The notes beneath the pieces are model-generated. The model did not search any database and was not told the origin of the DNA. It saw only the letters and a list, made by a program, of their open reading frames with translations. The position numbers were made by a program, and so were the translations under genes. From contig CBFHOH010000003.1 in NCBI GenBank assembly GCA_965657335.1, forward strand, positions 1 through 64,000: 64,000 bases of DNA, written 5' to 3'. Shown piece by piece: positions 17,250-26,111 of the stretch (the stretch's first letter is position 1; each line of letters opens with the position of its first letter). The stretch comes from UBA4582 sp965657335. GTDB taxonomy: Bacteria > Pseudomonadota > Gammaproteobacteria > Pseudomonadales > Azotimanducaceae.

Positions 17250-18127
17250 TCCATCCCCTTTTTGCGTTAGCTTTCGATTTGGTAGGAATTAATCAGTCCG
17301 TGCACTACCGGATGCAACATGCGGCGCTCCACTAATGCTCACTATCAGCAGTGACAATAACGACCGTTTTATCTAATGATGAAGGATATACACGCGTTCC
17401 GTTTTGGTACAACGCACTCAGGATAACGAGTTTTTGGGATTCCGGGGAGCTTTTATTGATATTTTGAGTGCAGCCTTGACATGCGCTCGCACCTAAATCG
17501 ATGGAGCTATTTAAGGTTTAGCGGGTGGCGACGCACGGCTCTTCGATCGGCCTTTTTATCCCTACCACGGGTATGTCGAATCATAGGATAGCGTCCGGCA
17601 AATGTCTGACGCTGGTTGTAGAGGAACACCTGACTTGCCCTTTCCGAAAAAAACAAATTAGGCAAGTGTCAGGGACGGGGTCAATCGTCAATCTAGCCAG
17701 TGTTACGCTCGGCGATCGGAACCATCTTTTAACCTTAAACAGAAGCTTGGCCAGACGGCAGATCAGGCAGCTTTTCGGGCATCAGATTCTGCCGTATCAA
17801 TATTCAACTGGACGACATTGTTTGGTTTCGAGGGGCGGTCTTTTAGCTGTTGATTGAGTAAGTCAGCAGCATGGGGGTCAATTTGACCGGACTGAGTCGA
17901 GAGACAATGCGCTGCCCATATGATTAATTTTAACAATTTGGCTTCCTAATGGTTATTACCCCTAAACGTTGCATGACGTGGTCGTCACCCGGGCGTGTAA
18001 GAGTTTCGCAAAAGTCGCGCATTGTAATGATTTAATTCAAAAAATCACCATAAAGCTTCGTCATTTTCCTCGAACAAACCGATTAGGGTATTATTTCGAT
18101 CTCTAAAACTGCACGCGACCTTAAAAT
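17250..18127. other. 0.88-kb stretch without a convincing gene; inverted and direct repeats
   Basis: No open frame here has family-like features. At 17629-17673 CCTGACTTGCC and GGCAAGTGTCAGG form an imperfect inverted repeat (2-base bulge) with an A-rich centre. GGTCAA-T-TTGACC at 17876-17888 is a short palindrome, and GGGGTCAAT occurs at 17677-17685 and again at 17874-17882. A 57-codon minus-strand frame (17763-17936, TTG start) fills the space between the palindrome and the first repeat. The arrangement could be the worn remains of a small mobile or REP-like element, but no transposase is recognisable. The last 100 bases are AT-rich and probably hold the nitroreductase promoter. Confidence 0.5.
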
Positions 18128-18781
18128 ATGAGTGAAAACCAGCAATACGAGGCTTTTTTTGAACTTGCTAGCTCGATGCGTGCCATGAGACGACTTAAAC
18201 CTGACCCTGTACCGCCGTCTGTGCTTGAGAAAGTACTTGAAGCGGGCGTGCAGGCTCCCTCGGGCCAGAACACACAACCTTGGTCCTTTTTGGTGTTACA
18301 AAAGCCTGAAAGTAAAGCCTGGTTTGCCGAAAGATATAAGGCAGCGATTGAATCGAGGTTCACGGGAATGATGACGATGCCGACCGAAAAAAATACGGCA
18401 CTGACACGACAGGTAAAAGCAATGCAGTATCAGGTCAACCACATGCAAGACTTTCCCGTGCTTTTGATCGTTTGCGGGCAGCGTGATTGGCCATTCAAAG
18501 TCGCTGAGGCAGACAGAATCGGTCTCGCACCGCCGAACTTCGGCGCAGTATACCCCTGCGTACAAAACATATTGTTGGCATGCAGGTCGCTAAACCTCGG
18601 CGCTGCACTCACAACCATGCATCAGGTGTTTGAGGAGGATTTGTGCGAGCACTTCGCCATTCCTGACGAATATGGCGTAGTTGTGACAATTCCTATCGGC
18701 TATCCAATGGGGAAATTCGGGCCAGTTAGCAGGAAACCGGCAACAAACAAAACTTATTATGAGGCGTGGGGCCAACAATAA
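18128..18781 (+). CDS. nitroreductase family protein
   Basis: The 217-residue flavoprotein shows the family N-terminus SMRAMRRLKPDPVPPSVLEK, where the arginines hold FMN phosphate. It continues with APSGQNTQPWSFLVL at about 40-54 and a C-terminal IPIGYPMGKFGPVSRKP. Such FMN enzymes reduce nitro compounds, quinones or enones with NAD(P)H; the substrate is unknown. It stands alone on the plus strand, 85 bases before the copper operon, and is probably transcribed from its own AT-rich upstream region. Confidence 0.9.
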   Translation: MSENQQYEAFFELASSMRAMRRLKPDPVPPSVLEKVLEAGVQAPSGQNTQPWSFLVLQKPESKAWFAERYKAAIESRFTGMMTMPTEKNTALTRQVKAMQYQVNHMQDFPVLLIVCGQRDWPFKVAEADRIGLAPPNFGAVYPCVQNILLACRSLNLGAALTTMHQVFEEDLCEHFAIPDEYGVVVTIPIGYPMGKFGPVSRKPATNKTYYEAWGQQ

Positions 18782-18866
18782 CCTACCATGCTAGATTTCA
18801 ACAAATCGGATCTTTCGTCTGCTAAAACTACACTTTCACGAAGAAAATACTGCTAGAATCTAGCTC

Positions 18867-19343
18867 ATGTACACCTTGCAACATTTAAGTATCGCTTTGA
18901 TTGCCTCGACTGTTTTGATCGTCGCACCGGTACTTGGCTGTTGTTCTGGCGCGCCCTTACCCTTCGACTCGGATCAGTCATCGCGTTCACCAGCAGTCGC
19001 TTTATCTGCGCTAAAGAATCACCTTACAGCAAGTGAAACACAGATCCCTTGTCACGATATGGCAACAACTTCTAAAATTGATTCAGCACCTCAATTATTA
19101 CCCGTACACGATTCAGAGCACTGCGATACCTGTGAAAATTGTGTCACCTCTATGACGCGAGAAGCATCGCCCGCACTTGCCTCCTTCTTCCTGGCTGACA
19201 CGGACTTTGAAACGCTGTACTTTTTCGTATTACTGGATTTTCCAGCTTTCCAACGGAAAATCTTTGTTACGGAGAGGCCGCCTGACAATTCGCCCATGCT
19301 GGCTCTTACTCCAATAACTTTACATCAAATTCTGACGATCTAA
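18867..19343 (+). CDS. small exported Cys/His-rich protein at the head of the copper-efflux operon
   Basis: No family is recognised. The 158-residue product starts with a hydrophobic segment ending VLGC-C, which could be a signal peptide or lipobox. It then has a cluster HDSEHCDTCENC near residues 79-90 that could bind a soft metal, and a hydrophobic stretch at about 117-126. It lies 75 bases before the TolC-type gene of a copper/silver exporter, so a periplasmic metal-binding or sensing role is inferred. A TAGAAT box (18854-18859) ends 7 bases before the ATG and no ribosome site is seen, so the mRNA may be leaderless, or the true start lies further in. Confidence 0.65.
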   Translation: MYTLQHLSIALIASTVLIVAPVLGCCSGAPLPFDSDQSSRSPAVALSALKNHLTASETQIPCHDMATTSKIDSAPQLLPVHDSEHCDTCENCVTSMTREASPALASFFLADTDFETLYFFVLLDFPAFQRKIFVTERPPDNSPMLALTPITLHQILTI

Positions 19344-19418
19344 ACCCGACGGTACCTTCAACTGCGCCATCGCACATTACGCTGTGGCGGTTTCTTGGTT
19401 CCCGATGGAAAAGATAAG

Positions 19419-20711
19419 ATGAATCCAAAGCTCAAATTTAAGACCCGGAAAGTGACGTGCTGCCGGGCATGCTTCATTACACTCGTTGTCACGCAACTAT
19501 TGGTGATTTACGCACCTCCGGCAATCAGTTCGGATGAAATACGTCATCAAACACAAGATCTCTCAGCGATCGAAGCACGCTTATTAACCCATCCGACGCT
19601 CCAGCATCTCAAACTTCGATCAACCGCGATGAAAGCCTTAGCAGAGGCAAATAGTTCCCTGCCTGACCCGATCATCTCGCTAGGATTAAACAATGTGCCA
19701 ATTGACACATTCGCGTTCGATGAATTCTTACCCACCCACAAATCAATCGGTATCCAGCAATCGATCCCAAACAGTGGGATTAGACGCGCACGACTACAGA
19801 ATGCGAGGGAAAGATCAGCCTCGCTGGAAACAGCATTTGAGTATGAACTCAGTCTATTGCGCGCATCTTTGATTATCGGGCTTGTCGAGCAGGCAAATCT
19901 GGAACGAGAAATCTCCCTTGCACGCCAGCGGGATCGTAAATACTCGGAATTGCAGCAGGTAGTTCGAAACGAGATTAATGCAGGCAGAGCGGTGGTATTC
20001 CGTCTTGCTAGGATAGATATCGAACGCGCCGATGTCGCACAAGAAGTAGTGAATTTGCAGGCAAAGCTCGAATCAGTCAAAGCGAAGATTAACAGCCTGA
20101 TAGAGACAGAAACTGATATCGCGCCCCCACCTTTATCACTCAATGAGTGGGATGGTGATCCTCTTTCATTTCACAGCGTCAGAGTCGCAAAGGCTAACAT
20201 CCCTATCGCAGAAACAAGAGTCAGCGAGGTTCAAGCTGAAAATAAACCAAGTTGGGGTGTGAGCCTCATGTATCAACAACGTCAGGCAGGTGTCGGGCAA
20301 TCTGGGTTACCTTTCGACGGAGAAGACTGGTTTTCGGGGCAAGTCACTTTTACTGTGCCAATTTGGGCCAGCAAAAAGCAAATACCTGCGCTCCGAGCAG
20401 CCATTGCAGAGAGAACAGCCGCGAAAATGGATGTGTCGTCTGTCGCTAGGGCTGCAGAATCTGAATGGCGCCGTTTAGCGGCTGAGGGCAGAGCGGCAGA
20501 GGCCAATATCGTATTGCTGGAAAAGCAGCTCAGTGCTCTGGAGGAGCAGATAGCAGCATCCCTCACGACCTACGAATCTGGTACCGGTGACTATGCACCA
20601 ATAGTCGACGGGGAAATCACCCGACTCCACTTCCAATCAAAAATATCTCGCGAAATAGCACGGCGTAACATTATGACGGCAAGGGCTAACAGTCAGTTGG
20701 TGACGATATGA
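19419..20711 (+). CDS. TolC-family outer-membrane efflux protein (CusC/CzcC-like)
   Basis: The product of about 430 residues has an N-terminal hydrophobic segment ending near PPAISSDE and long, Ala/Glu-rich helices typical of TolC-type channels. An early LPDPIISLGLNNVPID segment is characteristic of heavy-metal CzcC/CusC relatives. It forms the outer-membrane exit duct for the CusBA pump encoded next. ATG 19419 is chosen because GGAAAAG lies upstream; a TTG eight codons earlier is also open. Its stop overlaps the cusB start by 4 bases (ATGA). Confidence 0.9.
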   Translation: MNPKLKFKTRKVTCCRACFITLVVTQLLVIYAPPAISSDEIRHQTQDLSAIEARLLTHPTLQHLKLRSTAMKALAEANSSLPDPIISLGLNNVPIDTFAFDEFLPTHKSIGIQQSIPNSGIRRARLQNARERSASLETAFEYELSLLRASLIIGLVEQANLEREISLARQRDRKYSELQQVVRNEINAGRAVVFRLARIDIERADVAQEVVNLQAKLESVKAKINSLIETETDIAPPPLSLNEWDGDPLSFHSVRVAKANIPIAETRVSEVQAENKPSWGVSLMYQQRQAGVGQSGLPFDGEDWFSGQVTFTVPIWASKKQIPALRAAIAERTAAKMDVSSVARAAESEWRRLAAEGRAAEANIVLLEKQLSALEEQIAASLTTYESGTGDYAPIVDGEITRLHFQSKISREIARRNIMTARANSQLVTI

Positions 20712-22384
20712 AACGGCACATTCTAAAATTTGCGATGGCACTTATTTTCGGCCTTCTTTTTAGTCAGGCATCGATATCGCAGGAAACTGCGGCATATACC
20801 TGCCCTATGCATCCCCATTACATCTCTGTAGAAGCAGACGGCATCTGTCCTATATGCGGTATGGGACTGATTGCAACGAGGTCATCGAGCACATCGCTTT
20901 CAGAAACAGAGGATACAGTGGTCTCGTCAGGCATGCTCCAAACAATGGGTGTCAGAGTCGCTAAGGTTAAAAGAACAACGTTAAGCCGCAAGGTCCGGGC
21001 CTTTGGCAACGTACAGGCAAACACCCGAAGAGAAGTTGTCTCGGCATCGCGTCTCGAGGGCTGGATAGAGAATCTCGCGGTCACAGCCGAAGGAGATCCT
21101 GTAAGTCCGGGTCAACTCCTGTATCACATTTACAGCCCTGGACTTGTCGCAGCGCAGAAAGATTTTTTAGCGTCCCTCACGATCGGAAACGAAAACAGAA
21201 TCAACGCAACTGAGCAAAGGCTCAGATCTCTGGGTATGCAACGCACGGCGATCGCAACGCTCAGGGAGAAACGCCAGCTCTTAGAAAGAATACCAGTCTA
21301 TGCCGAAGATAGCGGCATTGTTCAATCACTGGAAGCGAGGGATGGTACCTACGTAAAACCTGGCGATATTGTCTTGAAACTACAATCCTATATTGATGTA
21401 TGGGTAATTGCTTCGATTGTAGAACAGGACATAAACGATGTTGTCAGCGGCATCCCAGTCAGGTTAAGTTTTCCGAGCGCACCTTCTGCCACCTCGACGG
21501 GGATAGTTGATTACGTTTATCCAACGATAGACCCGGTAACGCGCACGTTGAAGGTCCGTGTCGTCGTCAAGAACGAGCAAGGCGTACTTCGCCCAGGTGC
21601 ATTCGCAGACGTCTTATTTGAAGTCACGCGAGGAGAATCCTTAACCATTCCCAGCGAAGCCGTGTTACACGACAGCTCAGGATCGCATGTCATCATCTCG
21701 CTGGGTGAGGGCAAGTTTCGATCACGAAAAATACAGACCGGCAGTACCAATGCAGGCACGACTGAAGTAACCGACGGCCTCTATGAGCACGAGCAAATTG
21801 TGATTAGCGGCCAATTTATGCTCGACTCAGAAGCCAACTTGCGGGAGGGGTTCGCAAAATTGGCAGCCCCAGTAAACGCCTCGGACATCACATTATCCGA
21901 GCTGCCTCTGGATGCCAACGATGTCGCTTTGATGGATCATTTTGTTGAAACCGCAATCTACTTTCACGAGGCACTCATAGACCAATACGATATCGACACA
22001 CATTACCTAAGCCCGACCATTGCCGCTGGTAACACACTCAGCGAAAGATTCCCAAACACACTATTGCACGCTGAAATTACGAAAATGCAGCGCATCTTGC
22101 TCGATATCCAAAAAACAGGCGATAGCAAATCACTTGGGTCGCAGCTGGCAATATTGACCGAAGCACTCAAGCCATGGTTATTGCAAGGAATGCCCGCTCA
22201 CTATCACCAGCTTGGTATTAGGCTTTATCAGGATGTCGAATCGGGACATTATTTTATTCAGGAAGGAAACGTCCCATCGAACCCATTTGGGTCTGGCGCA
22301 GTGCGCAACATTTTGCTTTCGAAAAAAGTACCCACTGAAAAAACACAAGACAGGCGCATGCCCCACCATGCGGCCCACCACTAG
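20708..22384 (+). CDS. cusB: CusB-type periplasmic adaptor with heavy-metal-binding domain
   Basis: After a signal peptide (to about residue 25) comes the small heavy-metal-binding domain YTCPMHPHYISVEADGICPICGMGL, with paired CP.H and CPICGM motifs. Next come the barrel-sandwich and beta-barrel domains of an RND membrane-fusion protein (to about 390). The last 150 residues, ending HYFIQEGNVPSNPFGSGA, are an extra helical domain distantly like the DUF3347 domain on some CusB proteins. It links the inner-membrane pump to the outer-membrane channel and hands over Cu(I)/Ag(I). It overlaps the TolC gene by 4 bases and precedes cusA by 9. Confidence 0.93.
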   Translation: MKRHILKFAMALIFGLLFSQASISQETAAYTCPMHPHYISVEADGICPICGMGLIATRSSSTSLSETEDTVVSSGMLQTMGVRVAKVKRTTLSRKVRAFGNVQANTRREVVSASRLEGWIENLAVTAEGDPVSPGQLLYHIYSPGLVAAQKDFLASLTIGNENRINATEQRLRSLGMQRTAIATLREKRQLLERIPVYAEDSGIVQSLEARDGTYVKPGDIVLKLQSYIDVWVIASIVEQDINDVVSGIPVRLSFPSAPSATSTGIVDYVYPTIDPVTRTLKVRVVVKNEQGVLRPGAFADVLFEVTRGESLTIPSEAVLHDSSGSHVIISLGEGKFRSRKIQTGSTNAGTTEVTDGLYEHEQIVISGQFMLDSEANLREGFAKLAAPVNASDITLSELPLDANDVALMDHFVETAIYFHEALIDQYDIDTHYLSPTIAAGNTLSERFPNTLLHAEITKMQRILLDIQKTGDSKSLGSQLAILTEALKPWLLQGMPAHYHQLGIRLYQDVESGHYFIQEGNVPSNPFGSGAVRNILLSKKVPTEKTQDRRMPHHAAHH

Positions 22385-22393
22385 GAGCACGGC

Positions 22394-25300
22394 ATGATTG
22401 ACGTCCCCGATGCCAATCCTAATGGCACTAATTTTTCACAATCTCCCGTTGCTAAGATCATCGCCTGGTCTCTACATCATCAGATCATTGTTTTGACTCT
22501 GGCAACGGCACTCGGCATTGCAGGTTGGCTTTCAGCCCTAAATACACCGCTAGACGCAATACCTGACTTAACAGATACACAAATCATTATCAGAACAGAC
22601 TTTCCTGGCCAGTCCCCCCAGATCGTCGAAGACCTAGTGACCTATCCCCTTTCAACTGCATTACTAGGGCTTGCAAAAACAAAGGATGTTCGTGGCGCAT
22701 CGATGTTTGGAACAAGTTTTGTCTACGTGATTTTCGAGGATGATGTAGATCAGTACTGGGCAAGAGCGAGGGTCGTTGAGGCATTGTCACGTCTTGGTTC
22801 AAGCTTACCCGATTCTGCAATACCGAGAATTGGACCTGATGCCACCGGCGTGGGATGGGTTTACCAATATACGCTTGTCGATAAATCTGGCAACACTGAT
22901 CTAGCACAACTACGCTCATTACAAGACTGGTTCCTGAAGTACGAACTTGCGAGCGTGGAAGGCGTCGCTGAAGTTGCCTCTGTCGGTGGTTTTGTGCGCG
23001 AATACCAGGTGCTAATCGATCCAAATCGGCTTCGAGCATTCAATGTCCCGATCTCTCGCATCATATCCGCGATAAAGCTCGCGAGCGAGGAAGTTGGCGG
23101 TCGGGTGCTTGAGCAGGGTGAATCAGAATATGTCATTCGCTCAATCGGTTATGTGAAAAACAAAGCGGACCTTGAAGCGGTTGTCGTGTTTGCCTCGGAT
23201 GATGCACCAGTCACTTTGAAAGAAATCGCACGGGTAATTGAGGGGCCTGCCCTAAGGCGAGGTATTGTTGAGCTCGATGGTGAAGGCGAAACCGTAGCCG
23301 GCATCGTTATCATGCGCGATGGAGAAAATGCGTTGCAGGTCATTGATCGAGTTAAATCAAGGCTTCAGCAATTAAAACAAGGATTACCGCCGGGCGTTGA
23401 AATTGTGCCGGTGTACGATCGCGCGCCACTCATCGAAGGCGCGGTGCAGTATCTCGCACAAAAACTGTTCGAAGAGGGCATAACGGTCGCCTTGGTCATC
23501 TTCATTTTTCTTTTGCATGCACGTTCAGTCCTCGTCGCCATTATCACATTGCCACTTGGCATAATGGGTGCTTTTTTACTCATGTCCTACCAAGGCGTTA
23601 CAGCAAATATTATGTCGCTTGGGGGTATCGCTATTGCTATCGGCACGATGGTCGATGCATCAATCGTTATGGTCGAAAACGGATCAAGGAAATTATCAGC
23701 ACTTTATGCGAGCGGCACGAAGCCAAGCGCTGAAGAAAGGTTAGAAGTCATTACCGCATCGGCGCAAGAAGTGGGCCCGGGTCTCTTCTTCAGTCTTCTC
23801 ATCATTACAGCATCCTTTTTACCGATCTTTGCCCTTACCGGTGAAAGCTATCGACTGTTTTCCCCGCTGGCCTTCACAAAAACCTATGCAATGGCATTCG
23901 CAGCAATCCTCTCGATCACGCTAATTCCAGTGCTCATGCTGTGGTTTCTTCGAGGACATATGCCCGTCGAAAGCAAAAACCCAATTAATAGGTTTTTCAT
24001 CCGGATTTACCGCCCGATACTATCGCTCGCATTAAAATTTCGATGGTTGACCATCGTTTTCACACTGATAGTGCTGAGCAGCATTGCCGTGCCACTCACA
24101 AAATTAGGGTCGGAGTTCATGCCAGCGCTATACGAGGGAGAGTTACTGTATATGCCAACAACTTTGCCGGGTGCCTCGGCAACAAAAATGCGAGAGATAC
24201 TGGGACAAACGAATCAAATCATCAAAACTGTGCCCGAGGTTGAAAGCGTGTTTGCCAAGGCTGGGCGAGCAGACACGGCAACAGACCCCGCGCCGCTCAC
24301 AATGATTGAGAGCTGGATCCGGCTCAAACCGATGTCACAGTGGCGACCCGGCATTACCGCAGACGACATTGTCAAAGAACTCGATTCACGTCTACAAATG
24401 CCGGGACTTGTAAACTCTTGGGGATACCCAATCAAGATACGCATGGATATGGTTTCAACCGGCATTAGGACGCCCGTTGGCGTCAAAATTACGGGGGACA
24501 ATTTGCATGAAATTTCGAATATCGCGCGCCGAGTGGAAACCGTTGTTCAAAATGTTCCGGGAACAAGATCGGCTTTTGCGGACCGCGTGCTTGGTGGCAA
24601 ATATTTAGAGATCGTGCCTGATCGCGCCGAATTGGCGAGACGAAATATCGACATGGGTACTTTTCAGACAGTTGTGCAATCAGCTTTGGGCGGCATAAAG
24701 CTCGCAGAGAGCGTTGAAGGGAGGGAACGATACAATATAATTTTGCGCTATGATCGCCCGTTTCGAGAAACCTCTCAGGATTTAGAGGAGGTACTTTTAC
24801 CGACACCCGCAGGCGCCCATATCCCACTTAAAGAACTTGCTCAGATCAGTTATGCGGATGGTCCTCCTATAATCCGATCTGAAAATGCTCGATTGACCGG
24901 TTGGGTTTTTGTTGATATCGCCAATCGGGATCTGGGGAGTTTTGTCGCAGCGGCCAGTCAACTCGTCTCGGAAGAGATCCACGTTCCCCCTGGGTATGCA
25001 ATAGAGTGGGCAGGCCAATACGAACAGCTCGAAATTGCAAACGAGCGACTCATGATTGCGATACCGGCCGTGATTACCATCATTTTTTTACTGTTAATGC
25101 TTTACTTCCAACGACTCGATCGAACACTCATCGTCATGTTTTCGTTACCGTTCGCATTAACCGGCGGATTATGGGCTATTTGGATGTTTGACTTTAATTT
25201 ATCTGTGGCAGTCGCGGTCGGGTTTATCGCGTTAGCAGGCATTGCGATTGAAACAACGATCATTATGCTGCTGTATTTAGATCAGCAGGTTTTGAATAGC

Positions 25301-25558
25301 CGCCCAAAAAACGCGCAAGAACTTTACGCAGCAATCATCGCGGGTGCTGTGCTCAGAGTACGTCCGAAACTCATGACAGCGATCACAGTTATGGCCAGTC
25401 TTGTTCCAATATTACTGGTTGACGGACCCGGTGCAGATGTCATGCGCAGAATTGCTTTGCCAATGCTGGGGGGCATGATCTCGACGACGATCCTCACCCT
25501 CATTATCATTCCGGTGGTGTATCTCATTCGGGTTGAACCCACGATTGACAGGTCTTAG
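22394..25558 (+). CDS. cusA: CusA/CzcA-type heavy-metal RND efflux pump
   Basis: The 1054-residue inner-membrane pump has the family start NTPLDAIPDLTDTQIIIRTDFPGQSP... and VEDLVTYPLSTALLGL. It also has a large periplasmic loop on each side, twelve predicted membrane helices and the central GIAIAIGTMVDASIVMVEN. The VEDLVTYPL motif and methionines in the periplasmic porter domain place it in the Cu(I)/Ag(I) (CusA) branch rather than the Zn/Co CzcA branch. That assignment is by eye. Proton-driven export to the outside is through the adaptor and TolC-type channel encoded just upstream. Confidence 0.95.
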   Translation: MIDVPDANPNGTNFSQSPVAKIIAWSLHHQIIVLTLATALGIAGWLSALNTPLDAIPDLTDTQIIIRTDFPGQSPQIVEDLVTYPLSTALLGLAKTKDVRGASMFGTSFVYVIFEDDVDQYWARARVVEALSRLGSSLPDSAIPRIGPDATGVGWVYQYTLVDKSGNTDLAQLRSLQDWFLKYELASVEGVAEVASVGGFVREYQVLIDPNRLRAFNVPISRIISAIKLASEEVGGRVLEQGESEYVIRSIGYVKNKADLEAVVVFASDDAPVTLKEIARVIEGPALRRGIVELDGEGETVAGIVIMRDGENALQVIDRVKSRLQQLKQGLPPGVEIVPVYDRAPLIEGAVQYLAQKLFEEGITVALVIFIFLLHARSVLVAIITLPLGIMGAFLLMSYQGVTANIMSLGGIAIAIGTMVDASIVMVENGSRKLSALYASGTKPSAEERLEVITASAQEVGPGLFFSLLIITASFLPIFALTGESYRLFSPLAFTKTYAMAFAAILSITLIPVLMLWFLRGHMPVESKNPINRFFIRIYRPILSLALKFRWLTIVFTLIVLSSIAVPLTKLGSEFMPALYEGELLYMPTTLPGASATKMREILGQTNQIIKTVPEVESVFAKAGRADTATDPAPLTMIESWIRLKPMSQWRPGITADDIVKELDSRLQMPGLVNSWGYPIKIRMDMVSTGIRTPVGVKITGDNLHEISNIARRVETVVQNVPGTRSAFADRVLGGKYLEIVPDRAELARRNIDMGTFQTVVQSALGGIKLAESVEGRERYNIILRYDRPFRETSQDLEEVLLPTPAGAHIPLKELAQISYADGPPIIRSENARLTGWVFVDIANRDLGSFVAAASQLVSEEIHVPPGYAIEWAGQYEQLEIANERLMIAIPAVITIIFLLLMLYFQRLDRTLIVMFSLPFALTGGLWAIWMFDFNLSVAVAVGFIALAGIAIETTIIMLLYLDQQVLNSRPKNAQELYAAIIAGAVLRVRPKLMTAITVMASLVPILLVDGPGADVMRRIALPMLGGMISTTILTLIIIPVVYLIRVEPTIDRS

Positions 25559-25637
25559 TCGGGCAATTTGAACTACTAACTACTAAATATGCAATATGAA
25601 CTGTGAACTAGCAGGAAGGAGGAAACACTCAATCACG

Positions 25638-25985
25638 ATGACTGACAAAATTGCTCGAATCATTAAGACCTGCACCTTCACACTCACGATTATCTTTGCG
25701 CCGATGGTCCCTGGAGCGCAAAACATGAAACACGTGGAGATCACTACAGGTCGGATTATCAAGATCGACAAGTTTGGAAGCAGAGTAAAAATCGCACATG
25801 GAGAAATAAAGCAATTCGAGATGGCGCCGATGACCATGTATTTTGGTGTCACAGGTCTCATTGACTTAACAGCATTTCAGGAAAACGATCAAATTCAGTT
25901 TGAGCTGAAGCGCGGAAGAGACAAAAACCTTCGGATCATGGCGATGTGCACGCTCGAACAAGAGCAGGATGCTTGCCTAAATTAG
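25638..25985 (+). CDS. CusF-like periplasmic copper-binding protein
   Basis: The product has a signal peptide (to about residue 28) and a small beta-barrel domain with GRIIKIDKFGSRVKIAHGEI and the metal segment EMAPMTMYFGV. The histidine and the two methionines of CusF are kept; the tryptophan that caps copper in E. coli CusF is replaced (WPEMTM becomes MAPMTM), a common variant. It would carry Cu(I) to the CusB adaptor. ATG 25638 is preferred for the clean signal peptide, with AAGGAGG 15 bases upstream; an ATG at 25596 adds 14 residues. It closes the operon, 79 bases after cusA. Confidence 0.88.
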   Translation: MTDKIARIIKTCTFTLTIIFAPMVPGAQNMKHVEITTGRIIKIDKFGSRVKIAHGEIKQFEMAPMTMYFGVTGLIDLTAFQENDQIQFELKRGRDKNLRIMAMCTLEQEQDACLN

Positions 25986-26111
25986 CCAATGTCCGAGGCG
26001 TAAATATACGTCAGCGGAAATCGATCGATTGGCAGCCATGGTATTTTTCAGATACATTTAAAAACATTGCCAGCAATACCGCTTTAAACACAAAGAGTAA
26101 AATTACGAACC

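Noticed and set aside
17525..17857. Plus-strand ORF of 110 residues in the repeat-rich region
   Set aside because: No ribosome site, no domain and low-information composition; treated as chance within the repeats.
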